64,000 nucleotides of DNA. Source: Setophaga petechia (lineage: Eukaryota > Chordata > Aves > Passeriformes > Parulidae). Within the stretch, counting starts at the first letter, position 1. Each line of letters opens with the position of its first letter. The notes below the pieces were generated by a model. The model was not told where the DNA came from. It worked only from the letters and a program-made list of their open reading frames with translations, and did no database searches. A program made the position numbers and the translations under genes. The stretch is taken from assembly GCA_024362935.1 (NCBI GenBank), contig JANCRA010000001.1, forward strand, positions 49,573,501-49,637,500, written 5' to 3'. Shown here one piece after another: positions 35,131 to 46,529 of the stretch.

Positions 35131-36458
35131 TATTTAGGTGACACCTGAGCAAACAGAAGATTAACATGTGCAAGTGTTTAAAGCAACAAGGCAAATAGTA
35201 CACAAAAAATGCTACCTTTCTTTCAAAGTAAAAAACATTTAAAGGATTCATGTTAATACCCGTATGTACAATTTACAAGAGCACATTATGATTTTACTGT
35301 GGATTTCTTTGTAATAAAGTGAGAAGAGATGAAAATGTCAACAGGAGATGCAGATCATCTACAACAAAGTCAAATCTTTAATTTTTAAATTACTGTCTTT
35401 CTTTTTTTATAAAGAAAATAATGTTTTCAAATCTAGAAGTTTATTACCACAGTCATGATATTTAAATGTTATCTTCCTTTTGCAGTTCTCTTTCTTTTCT
35501 CTCATCTGTTCTATTTTCTTCAATTTTCCTACTTTTCATAGGAGACTACTTTGAGGTCACTTATGGACCTGAACCACAAGGAACTGCTAAGAGGTCCTGC
35601 TGTGGAAAAGTTCAAATGGAGAGTAATTTTAATCTGTGCATGTAAAATAGGCCAGTGCTATTTAAAGCAACAAATTTCGGTCTTGATTCAGCAAAAGAAT
35701 TATGTGTATGCCAACCTTGACACACGTGAATAGTCCCTTTGCTTGAAGGTATTGTAAGACTAAGAACAGCTTTCAATGGTTTAGGGTTTAAATTCCATTT
35801 TCAAGTCTGTCTTACACACTTATTAAAAGACTTCATGGTTTTGAAAACAGAAATTAGGCTTGGTTGTCTTTCAGTGCTTATATTTTATGCAAACTGAAAA
35901 TATATTCTACAGTACCTTCAATTCATTTTTCATATCTAGCAATGTAAAGGAATGAATTCTGCTGCAATATATAACACCAAAAAATCAATGACAGTTCTAT
36001 CTTTAAAATAAGTTCTGATTTTTTGTTTTTTTTGGTCATCTCTGTTCATAATTTTCAGGGTTTGGGCATTCACTTAAGAAAAACTTGACTGCTGTCTGAC
36101 AAATAAAGCTGTGTATTGAGGTTCACAATTATTAAGACAATTAAATTAAACACACCATACAACTCCCAAAATGTAATCTTCCACAAGTTAATTAAATTAT
36201 GCAGGGAAAAATAGAAAAGCACATGTATGTGTGTATGTGTGTGGATACATAGGTAAGCTCTTAAAAACATCACCCTGGCCAAGATCTAGGATGTCTCAGG
36301 CATTTCTGGGCCCTGTGAAACCAAAAACGTTTAGCACTTCTGTGCTTGAATGCAATCTTAGCTCTCTATGTCAGTTTTGGTGTGAATTCCCTGCTTATAG
36401 ATTATTAAAAACATAAGAAAAAGCAAAAAATTTAGAAAAATACATAAGGTCCATTTAC
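35131..36458. other. AT-rich non-coding stretch
   Basis: No gene recognised. Contents are T-rich runs, a short TG/TATG simple repeat at about 36224-36243 and unremarkable open frames of 60-73 codons. Confidence 0.6.
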
Positions 36459-36761
36459 TCAGGGCACTAACTGGGATGTGAAAAGATGTAAGATGTCAGA
36501 AAAGTGATACCTCCCCCCTGAGCACAGCCCAGAGCTTTTGGAAGTCAAAGATTTAGAGGTATCAAGGGCAAACATCGTGCCAAGGTAGTCTTCTACACTT
36601 GGAGACTTCAAAAATTTCACAATAGACAAAGCGTCAGATTCTGCAGCATGTATCTCAATGAGTTTTGTGATGCTCCCAGAAACCCTGGAAATTGAATTTC
36701 CTGAAATCAATGCCATTACTTTATCCAAAAAATCTGATAACCTTCCAGAAACTTGATAAAC
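36459..36761 (-). other. Candidate coding exon, 100 open codons (unidentified gene)
   Basis: Minus strand. The segment follows an AG acceptor (GGATTTCAG) and stays open in phase 0 for 100 codons, ending at TGA 36459-36461. A donor-like GGGAG|GTATCA lies inside, which would shorten it. The peptide has balanced composition, unlike most AT-rich chance frames: SDFLDKVMALISGN, ITKLIEIHAAESDAL and FLKSPSVEDYLGTMFALD, predominantly alpha-helical with many G-starting codons. No known family is recognised. The adjacent open segment at 36959-37103 ends in a good donor in the same phase, leaving a 197 bp intron. The acceptor is weak in pyrimidines, which counts against it. Confidence 0.3.
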
Positions 36762-36898
36762 CTGAAATCCTCACTTCCAGACTTCATATGCATTTTGATA
36801 CTCTTTATTCCAGAAGAAATTATTTTTAAAAAGCTTATACCAAGGAGACATGATACTATTTTTCTACACACAAGATGAGCAGTGGCATCTCATTCTCA

Positions 36899-36960
36899 CA
36901 AAAAAAAAAAAAAAAAACAAAAAACAAAACAAACCACCAAAACAAAGAAAAACCTCACCT
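36899..36960. repeat. A-rich simple repeat
   Basis: A run of about 18 A followed by degenerate (CAAAA)n and (ACAAA)n. On the minus strand this forms a T-rich stretch directly after the donor of the candidate exon at 36959. Confidence 0.8.
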
Positions 36961-37103
36961 TAATTAAAATAATTTTAACATTTTTATCAAAACCAATAAT
37001 GCTGACAAAGTGAATCAATTCACTGGAAATGCTTTTCAACTTCCAGTTGTCTTTTTGCTTCATTATGAAGGTCAAATGTTCTTCAATGCCGCAGCAAACC
37101 ATA
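36959..37103 (-). other. Candidate coding exon, 48 codons (unidentified gene)
   Basis: Minus strand. The acceptor is GTTGTCATTTTTACAG and the donor AATTAAG|GTGAGG. The 145 bases are open with one leading base and end in phase 0, matching the next candidate at 36761. The peptide includes GIEEHLTFIMKQKDNW and SISSELIHFVSIIGF, an amphipathic helical pattern like alpha-solenoid (ARM/HEAT-type) repeats. This is a structural impression, not a family assignment. The preceding exon is not securely located; a 24-base segment at 38435-38458 would fit the phase. Confidence 0.28.
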
Positions 37104-37537
37104 CTGTAAAAATGACAACGTGAAGGCTAAAACGTACCAAGCATTTGCCATGCCAACATGTCCCTAATGAAAATCCCTTCCACTTCATGAACTGGTCAAG
37201 CTGTATGCTTCATTAAATCACAGACAGCACACTCATTAAAGATCAATGGCATCTTCCAAATGCATTTTGTTTTGCTTTAGTCCTAACATATGGTCATAAT
37301 AATGCTTCTAAGAGTAAGCCTGAGTGCTGATTTTTAATGAAAAATAATGTTCAGACCGGCCCATGTAATTTGCTTTTATGTTTCTGACCTTGTTCTGAAA
37401 TGAATCCCCATCGTTCCCAAACATTCTCATTCCAGGTTCTCAGTTCTCTTGCCAAGAAAGGCAGATGCCATGTTTGTAACTTAAAATGTCTCTGTTTAAA
37501 TCACCCCCCTTCATCTAATGCTGGCCCTATGTTTTGC

Positions 37538-37615
37538 CTTCCTAGGTGCACACCACCTCCCAGAGAAGAAAAAAAATCCAAAGCAAGCCCTGTCAACCAA
37601 AGCTAGTGATAGCAA
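37538..37615 (+). repeat. Dispersed repeat pair, copy 1
   Basis: CACCTCCCAGAGAAGAAAAA, then AATCCAAAGCAAGCCCTGTC, then AACCAAAGC. About 60-75 bases match a second copy 2.4 kb away at 39915-39990 in the same orientation, at nearly 90% identity in the core. The family is unknown. Confidence 0.8.
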
Positions 37616-39914
37616 GGCAGATATCCCTCACAGAGGCACGCCATGCTTCTGTCTAGCATGAGAAACGTTGTCATTTCAGACATACTATATCAGCCTATTT
37701 TACCATCTGTGTAGGAGCTCCATGAGCCCAGAAATTATCACAGTGAAGAGTGATCAAAGGTTTGGCAACCATAGTGACATGTTTCAGTGGGGAAAAAAAA
37801 AAATCCTGCCACATTTGCTACTAAGGCTCTGCAAAGAACAAATTCATGCATTGGAGTTTTCCTCCAACTATTTGGCCTAAAAGAAAGAGATTTCTCAGCT
37901 TAGACTTTTGTCTTTGCTGCCATCACCTTTGCTAATTATATATACAGACATATAGGCCATGTCAAGCCCTGATTAAAACTTAACAAAGTGGTAGTGAACC
38001 AAAACCCACCAAAATTAAGAGCTGTGTTCTTTGCCATTGCCTGTGACATGTTATTCCCTGAGACACTTCAAAAACCTGTAATAAAGCGAGTTTTTCAGTC
38101 TTCTTTTACCAAAATCTAATCTGACTTCTAGCTTTAACCAGTCAACATAAGTAGCAGCAGGTAGTCTTGTAGGTCCTATTACTGTAAACTTGAAACAGAG
38201 CAATGCCCCCTGCTTTGCATAGTGAAAGCAGAAGTCAGCTCTTGCTCTTCCTCACACCAGCACTTGTTCAAAAACTGGGGCACTGGCACAGCACAGAAAG
38301 AAACAGTTCTTAGACCTTGATTTATGGAATCTTACTCCTAACCACAGCCCAATCCTAGTTTTCATCATAGCTAAAGGCATCTTAATTTTACAAAAGCACA
38401 CACTCAAAGTACTCTTTAATCAGTATTATTTCACCTGGGATCAAAAATAATTTTAGCTCTGTAAGCCTAAAGAAAGCTAATAACCAGAGGTCCTCAGCAG
38501 CAGTTCTCTCAAACCAGCCCTAACCCTTGCTTTAATTAAAGTCTGCAGGTGAATGTGAGAGCCAAAGCATCCTTCAGATGCTAACCACCATCTTAATCCT
38601 AGTAAGCTTGAAATGCTCTTCAATAGATCTGTCCAGTATCTGAGTTCCCAAATTCAGTTCCTAATCATAATTTTAAGTGTAATGATCCACACATACAAGT
38701 GTTAAAAAAACTCAGCAGTCCTTTGGAGCAGAGTGTAATCTCTGTCCTGTTGATTTTTTTTTAATATATCAGACAGGTGCAAAGACTAAAAAGCCAAGAA
38801 GTGACTAAATCCTTCTCTTTTCAACAGACTTCTAAGAGTCCTTAGATAAGATAATGTAACTACGAGCATTATAAGAAATGCATAGAACGAAGATTAAACC
38901 TGCTCTAAATTTCCACAGTATTTTAATTAGCTAAATGACTTTTCTTCCTGATTTTTCTTTCTACAAGGTACATGCCTGTATTTAACTTTTCATTACATGT
39001 CATTAACATTCAAAAGTGGAAATTAAGTTTATATCAAAGTCAAACGAATTAACACTAATTCAAGGAAGAGAAACTTTCAATTAAATTTCAATACTTCATT
39101 TTTATAGTTTGATTTGAAGCTTACATGTCTCCATAGCACAAAACAGGATATATTAAATCACTTTATGCTCTTATGATTAACTAATATTTGAGTACAAAAA
39201 TCCTTCAGTTGTATATTTAACTCCAAACTCATACTGTTTGGACTGTGTGGAGTTCATGTATGGGAAATGGAAAAATACCATATTTTGCTCAGTTTTCAGG
39301 TTTGCAGAAAAAAATTTATTTCTTCTGCCTAAATGTGTGCCACTTTTCACATACAGATGTCTTTTTAGCAGAGATATCATTAGTCTGCAAGGCAGTTTGA
39401 ATTTGAGGGGGTTGTAAGGCACTATGCATATTTAAGCTATCATATTTTGTAAAGTTTATTCTTGACAAGAGCTTCTTTGTGGTTTTAGTATCTTATTTTT
39501 TTATTTTCCCCCAATTTGTACTTGCTTCCCTAGCCCTTCAGCTGTCTAGAGGGTTAAGTGGTTGCAGCCACAATTATTGTGACATTCCTTTACATTTTCC
39601 TACAGATAATGCTTAGCTCCATTCACTTTGTTGCCTTATTTAAAGATTAATATTTTGTTAGCCCTATTTCAAGATGCACTTGCTTTAGACCTTAGAGTGG
39701 TCTACCTGCTGAGTTAACAGTTATTATTACCTGTAAGAAGAAAATGTATTTTGAAAGAATGGAAAACATGGGTTACTGCAGAAGCTTTTATATCAGCTAT
39801 TAAATAACACCTGAAATAAAGTGATAGTTTTGCAACTAAACTGTTTCCTAAAAATTACACTTCTGAGAGCATCAATGCAGCACAATTACTTAACTTGCTG
39901 TAAAGGAATGTAAT

Positions 39915-39990
39915 TCTTCCAGGAATGAACACCTCTCAGAGAAGAAAAAAAAATCCAAAGCAAGCACTGTCAACTAAAGCCCAGTAGCAA
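39915..39990 (+). repeat. Dispersed repeat pair, copy 2
   Basis: CACCTCTCAGAGAAGAAAAA, then AATCCAAAGCAAGCACTGTC, then AACTAAAGC, matching copy 1 at 37538-37615. It contains no open frame of interest. Confidence 0.8.
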
Positions 39991-42270
39991 CTCAAAGTCA
40001 ACATACTACATTATTTTACAAGAGCTCAAGAGACACATTTCCCCCTCACTCTTTCACATTAATTTAAGAGAAGACATACATTGTAAATGTAAATGTGTTT
40101 CGTTTATTAACTGAGTAAAATGTTGGTGAAGACAGACATGAAGCCAATTCTCCAGCTTAACAAGAGGAAACACAACTCATGAAAAATCAAAGACAACTAT
40201 TGCTGAAACATCCTCATTCTGAGACCGAAGTTTTTAAGGGGAGTGTTTAACTTCCATCAGTGTACAAAGAAACAGAAGTACTGACAGCAGCTGGGTGTCC
40301 ATGAGATGAGTGGCCCACACCAGATACCCAGCACTGGCTGCATACAGCTGCTCAACACAACTAAATCCAGGGCAATCCTTCAGCCATAATTACTGAAACT
40401 ATTTCTGTGCTTCAAATTAAGCATGCATTTAGTTACTGCTGCTGCACCAGGCTCAGGAGTTGTGAACTGCCCTGTGCCCACCTAGGATTAAAGATATACC
40501 CTAACTGCAAAATATACCAATGCCAGTGGTAAAATTAGTTTTGCTCTACTCAGATTTTGAGTAAATGGCATATGTATAATTTCCCTGCAATCAATGGAAA
40601 TCACAGATTTCCATACCACATGCTAAATGCTGAGGCTGATTACCACTATATTTAATTTATAATATTCACTCTAAGCCAAGTGGGGCTTTAACGTTACATG
40701 GAGATTTATATCGAAAGTTTTCCTTTTTCTTTCTTTAGGGGAAAAAACAAGTGTAGATGGTATCAGAAACAGGTTTTCATATATACAACACACAACAAGA
40801 GCTTAGAAAATGATAGTATGTATTTAAAACCATTTGAATGCTGCTATTTGAAAGCATTTCAATAGAAAGCTTTGGTCTTTCCTTTTGGAGATCTCTCCTG
40901 AGCAATGATAAAATAATTTAGTAACACTTTTAACCCCATTTATTTCTTAAAGTATCTGTAAATAGATTCTTATCCTGCTCAGAGTTCAAAAAATAAAACC
41001 AACTTCACACGTTTTGTGCACTGGAAAATATTACAGGTTCAAATCATGTCAACACATGGTAAGTATGTGTACCTCAGTATAATTTTTTATTTTATATACT
41101 GACAGTCCTAAGACTACATGTATCCTATACTGCATGGGCACATAGATAAAAAAATAAAAAATAAGTGATTTTTTTATCATATTAGCAAAAGACTTCTGAT
41201 CTTTCATGTGGTACAGCTGAAAGAAAGAAAATCAATAGACATGACAGAGAAATTATCAAAATACTATCAAACAACTGACAACTCTCACAGAACTGAGATG
41301 ACACCTGGAAGCAATTACTTGGGATACAGAATAATTCAGCACCGACTTCTCACATTTAGTCATCTGTTTGATCAGGGTTTGTTTGCTTATTAATTTCTGG
41401 GGAGAAAGAGAAATTGCACTGGCTGGGTAGGCAGCACAACAAAAGTATTTCATACACGCTTCCAAGCTATCTATTACTTCTATAGGAAAATAAAGGGAAT
41501 GGGTTTCCTCTCCATGCTTTATATTTTCAAAATGAAGTTTTACACATAAGTGAAAAATATCAGTATGTGTTTCTTAATACATCTAGGTTTTCTTATTAAT
41601 TGAAATGATTCCCATTTGTGGCAAAAGATTTACAACACAGCCAAGTTAGGTCCTGGTTAGCACCTTTTTTTTTTACACCAGCTGAAAATCTGCTCCCATA
41701 TTCAGAGAGGTTAAGTCAACTGGACTTAATCAATCCTGAGGTCACAGCTATCAAGCATTAATGCTGAAAATTCAATGGTTTAAGAAGCTGAAGGGTACTT
41801 GGGGGTAGAAACACCAAGCTACAGTCAAAAATAACAAGCTAGAAGATTTCAAATCAAGCAAGCTACACAGCCCAGGAGATGACAAAGTCCATTTCAACAT
41901 GAAAAACAAATCAATGGGTAAACTGGGCAGAAAGCAAACCAAAGCCATTGACACAGTGTCTGCTGTTGAGAATGTAAAATACACTTGATGCATAGGAAGA
42001 AGAAAAGCTTGACCACTTAATACAGAGACAGTAAAGGTGAAAATCCTGAACCAAAGCTTGTGGAAGGAATTCAGAGGAAGGAAACGATATGTGATCCTAA
42101 CAACATAATCCTATGATCATGAAAAATTGTATACATTCATATCTTTCTACTGAAGCCAAAATGACCATTTACTTTCCTCACATACTGACTTGCAGAAAAT
42201 ATGTTAGACTAAAGATATATGAGATGAGGATTACCTAATTATCTCTTTGAAATTGAACTATCATGATAAT

Positions 42271-42310
42271 TTGAATTTATATCCAGAGCTTTGAATTTAT
42301 ATCCAGAGCT
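42271..42310 (+). repeat. Perfect tandem duplication of 20 bp
   Basis: TTGAATTTATATCCAGAGCT occurs twice in direct succession. It is a recent local duplication in non-coding DNA. Confidence 0.95.
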
Positions 42311-45300
42311 TTGGATATCTCTAACTTTCAAATTAGTACTTCTTGAAACACTCATCCAATATAATACTAGCAATAGATGAGTTTATAAAAAGAAAAGGCA
42401 AGAAAAGAGCAGAGATTTTTAGTAGAAAGTACTATTCCAAGCTATGTCAGAAATTGTTTTAGGCTAGTGGAACATTTCATGCATTCAAACTGAAATAGCA
42501 AATGAGAAAAAAAACTAGATAGCCTTTCTCTGGCCTTTTAATTTTTTTTTTTTTTCCAAAGTTGAGTCTGTTTTTCTGTCACAGTAACTGATAAGTAGAC
42601 TTCTTGTTTTTATCTCAACCTATAAATTCTTCCATCTTATTTTGTCCTACACTTCCACCAAGAAAGGGGAGTGAGAGGGTGGCTGGGTGGACATCTGGTC
42701 AACCCACCAGCTACAGAGATTTTAACAGCAGGGATAAGAAAAATGCAGTCAGCAACAAAATATTGAGATCCTAAAGTTAAACACCCCAGGAAAGCGATGA
42801 CAAGAGGAAAGGAATGTACATTTTTAATGCCTTCCCATATCCAGGGTACTGACACTCTAAAGTGACTCTGGATGTCACAAGGCATCAGATCAACAAGGTT
42901 AGCACTGAAGGGTTGACCCACGTTAATTTCTGCTTAACATTGATAGCTCAGCAGATAAGGAGATGTCGGGTCAGGTTTGCAGATCTACACATTGCCTAGG
43001 TGAGAGAGCCCTGAGAGTTCTGAGAGTTTCTAGGCAAAATCTCCAATTCTTGGTTGCTTAGAAAGACACTGATTTCCTTATGATGCTTCAGTGTCTACTG
43101 CCACAGATAAGAATTAGGAAGGCATAAAACAGGATCAATACATATTTTAAGTTAGGTCACTATTTAAACATTTCAAGTTGTATTCAGAAATGCATAAGAG
43201 TCATACTGCTATACTCTTTTAAAGGGCATCTTACTAAAAAGGTAGTAATACCAAAAAGGATTTATGATCACATGGAATGATTAATTAGGAAGGCCAGGTT
43301 TTTTTTCAGTTTCTTTTTAACTTATCAATGTTAAAATGAATGCATAACACACCTTGCATTTTGCAATGCCAAGCACAGATGCAAATCAGCTCTCTTATGG
43401 GTGTATCATTACATTGCATTGTCATAAAAGCTGCTGTCTTAGAATATGCCTTTTGTTACTGAAAGAAGTTAAAGACAAAATTACTTTCCTGAAGGCCCTT
43501 ACAAGAGACTGAATCAAATTAGCACTCAGCCAGTGAAGTTGGAAACTCATGCAGAGAAAAGTTCACGTGCACTGAATATGCCTAAAATCAGAATTGCCTC
43601 CTGATTTTCTGCTCCTCACTACATGCTAGATAAGACACCAACGAAATATGTGCAGACTTCTTTTAAAACAAAAACACAAGAAGGAAAGGAGTATATAAGG
43701 GAGGCAGTTTTGTTTGGGTAGTTTATGAGAGAACTCCAGACACTTCTTTTAGACTGGGTCTCGTATTCATCACCTCAGAAGTTAAGCATCCAATTCTTAC
43801 TCTCTCTGGAACAAGACAGAAAAATTGAGGATTTTGGCTCTGACTGTGTTCAGCGGAAATGATGCATATCAAGAAGAAACACAAAGCTGTCTTCTCAAGG
43901 ATAGAAAAATTCATTTTACTGCTAAAATTAACTCAGTCTCAACAGAAACCAGCATCAATACTGTTTGGTCCTATTTCTGTCTGAATAATTTGTTGAAGAC
44001 AAATGTAAAATAAAAGTAATTAAGATTTATAACAGTGTTCTTTGTTGCTGTATCCAGCATATTTGTCTTTGATTTTACTTATTTCAATGTCTAAGAATAT
44101 TAAAAATGGCAATGACTAATGCACAAGCAATCAAGAGCTACAAGTAAGATCTAGAAGTGTACAGACAAAACTCTATACTGACAGTCATTACCTCAGATAT
44201 GATTCTTAGAAATTAGTGTCTGAAGTGACTAAAGAATAAGTGAGACCAGAATTTAGCCAGTTGCTTTGAAAATTAATTCACAGATATAAACTAAACTAGC
44301 AGCTCCACACAACAGACAACTTTCGTCCCTTCTGTTACTTATTTTCTTCTTAAAATTCATCTGACAATTATGCATAGCCAACAGAAAATTCAACCTGCAA
44401 TTCTGGTACTGAATATTGACATAAAATTCTCAATATTACCTTCGCTGCCTGCTTTTGTTATCACAGCATTCTTCACAGTGAGTTACAGCGTCTAATAGTA
44501 AAACTCATTTTTTATTTTAAAATTTCTTTTCCAAATACCAGCAAGAATATGAACCACAAACAGAAGAAACAGCTAGGGGGAAGCAGATTATAACAGTTCT
44601 TAATTTAAAAAGTATGGCAGAGTTTGGACAAAACATCTCCAGAGTTTCTCCCTGATTCTGTGATGTTGAAACTCTGACAGAGAGCAGAGATGCAGAAAGG
44701 ACAGTAATGAAGCTTTCCAATATTAACATGGAATCAGAAGGAAGATAATTCTTTCCTGATGCATGGGGGAAGTCGGGAGCATGATATCTGGAGAAGAAAT
44801 GCTTCCTCATGGTTATTCAGATTTGTTATTGGTGGTAACTGGGCTTGCAATCAAACGCCTTTCAAGTCCAACAAAACCACAGGCTTAGTAGCAGAGCAGG
44901 GACAGGAAGATCATGTATCCCTGGCCTAGATTATGTAGGAAAATCAAGCCAGAATTCCCACTGAATCTGGCTGCATGTGTGTAACTGGAGGATAGTAATG
45001 ACAATAGAGCAGATGTAGTCAGCTCCAAATAAATAACAAAAGCAGTTTGACCAACTGTTACTAACATTGTGTACCCCACTCAAGAAATCTCCAGAAATTC
45101 ATCACACAATCATCAATGGTAGTTTAGCATTTAGCACACAATCATCTGCTGACTTAGACATTTTCCTGTTTCCTATGGTATAGCACCACTGTAGAAATCT
45201 AATACTCTTTGGCACATTCTTACTACTTTAAATACTACAGGTGAGGCAAAAATAAAAAGCCAAAAAAAAAAAAACCAAAAAAACAATGCAGTGGTTCCTG

Positions 45301-46477
45301 GCCAAATTCTATTCCTTAGAAATGTACATTTACATGCTAAGCATGTTTTTCCTTTGTTATCCCCATTTTCCCATTTTGCAGCACTAGAAGTACCTTCAGG
45401 GTGCTTTAATATTTAATTCCATTAAGACTCTTCAATGCTTACATCTAGCTTTGTAAACTTAATTAAAAAAATTAAACAGAAATACTGCAAACACCCATGC
45501 TAGCTCTTCAACATCAAGAAAGATCAAAAGGCAGAGCACACAGGCATACATATATCAGCCAATACAGTTTTTCATGCTAACAGTTACCAAAACAAGTTAT
45601 TGTCACTCAAGTATTTTAAATAAATTATCTTATATTAAAATTATCTTATATTAAACTTTGACACAAGAAAACATACCTGCACAGATGAGAGTCTGGTCAC
45701 ACATCAGAGTAACTGGGATGTAATTTATACCTTATATAAATTTTGTTTGTTTTTATAAGAGATTTTGAAGAACCCAAGAACATGGTTCAGTCTAGAGGAA
45801 TTGCACAGAATACTTTTCCATACTTGAAATCAGTTTATCCTCAGCTACTGGTGCTCTGAACAAGGCTACACCAACTAATCTTTCCATGAACAGAAATTTA
45901 TTAGGGTGATGATCATTCACACTTGAAAAAGTTGGAACTACTTAGCTGGAAAAGTTCCTGGGAATAGCTTTACATTAGATAGTGAACTTTATCATCTCAG
46001 TTTAGGAAAAACTTAACTACTTCTGTGGCTATTCCAAAATGGTAGAAATAAAAAATTACTGAATGCATTATTTTAAGGGAAATTTGCAAAAATTATACAC
46101 AGCAAATATATCAAAATATTTAGTTGCAGAATTATTTCACCATCTTGGAAACAAATTTAGACTACATATTAGCTTCTCTCTAAGTCTAATTTATTTTTTA
46201 ACATGTATTACTCTTCTGTGTCATTACTTTTGAAACAGCAATTCTGTACAAGGATTGCTCCTTCTGTACAATTCTGCTCCTTTTTCAGCAATTCCAATGG
46301 GTCTGAATGCCTATTAGATTACCATCTTCCTTTTTCCTTTTGAATTCTAGACTTTGTCAAACCACTCTCAATTTTCCTTTAGGAAAACAGGCAGAAACTT
46401 TGTAAAAATGCAAGAGGAAAAAAATACGATATAATTTGCTTTGGAAACTATCGGTTCCAGAGGATACACCATTCATT

Positions 46478-46482
<5 letters not shown>

Positions 46483-46524
<42 letters not shown>
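46483..46524. repeat. Poly(A) run of 42 bases
   Basis: An uninterrupted run of A. No polyadenylation signal or gene-like sequence lies just upstream and no target-site duplication was seen, so it is better read as a mononucleotide microsatellite than as the tail of a retrocopy. It is expected to be length-variable. Confidence 0.9.

Positions 46525-46529
<5 letters not shown>

Larger units (their letters stand above)
37616..46482. other. AT-rich non-coding stretch
   Basis: No gene recognised. Small features are the second copy of the dispersed repeat (39915-39990), a perfect 20 bp tandem duplication (42271-42310), a short tandem repeat of about 16 bp at 45622-45655, and T/A runs at about 42540-42556 and 45261-45273. 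The 42640-43060 part is less AT-rich but unassigned. Short minus-strand segments with splice-like borders at 38435-38458, 44440-44491 and 45677-45712 are discussed under findings. Confidence 0.5.

Noticed and set aside
34799..35148. Open frames of 60-77 codons on both strands at about 35 kb
   Set aside because: They lie within the solo LTR. LTR GC content makes open frames frequent, and no protein similarity is evident.
43770..43801. Short minus-strand segment with an excellent acceptor (TTTTTCTGTCTTGTTCCAG) and fair donor
   Set aside because: Its phase does not fit neighbouring candidates and it is too short to judge, which illustrates how common decoy splice pairs are here.
44517..44810. 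97-codon minus-strand frame with a pyrimidine-rich acceptor upstream
   Set aside because: No adequate donor follows, and the next candidate segment would leave an intron of under 50 bases.
46400..46524. Processed pseudogene ending in the poly(A) run
   Set aside because: There is no AATAAA signal, coding similarity or target-site duplication upstream of the A run.
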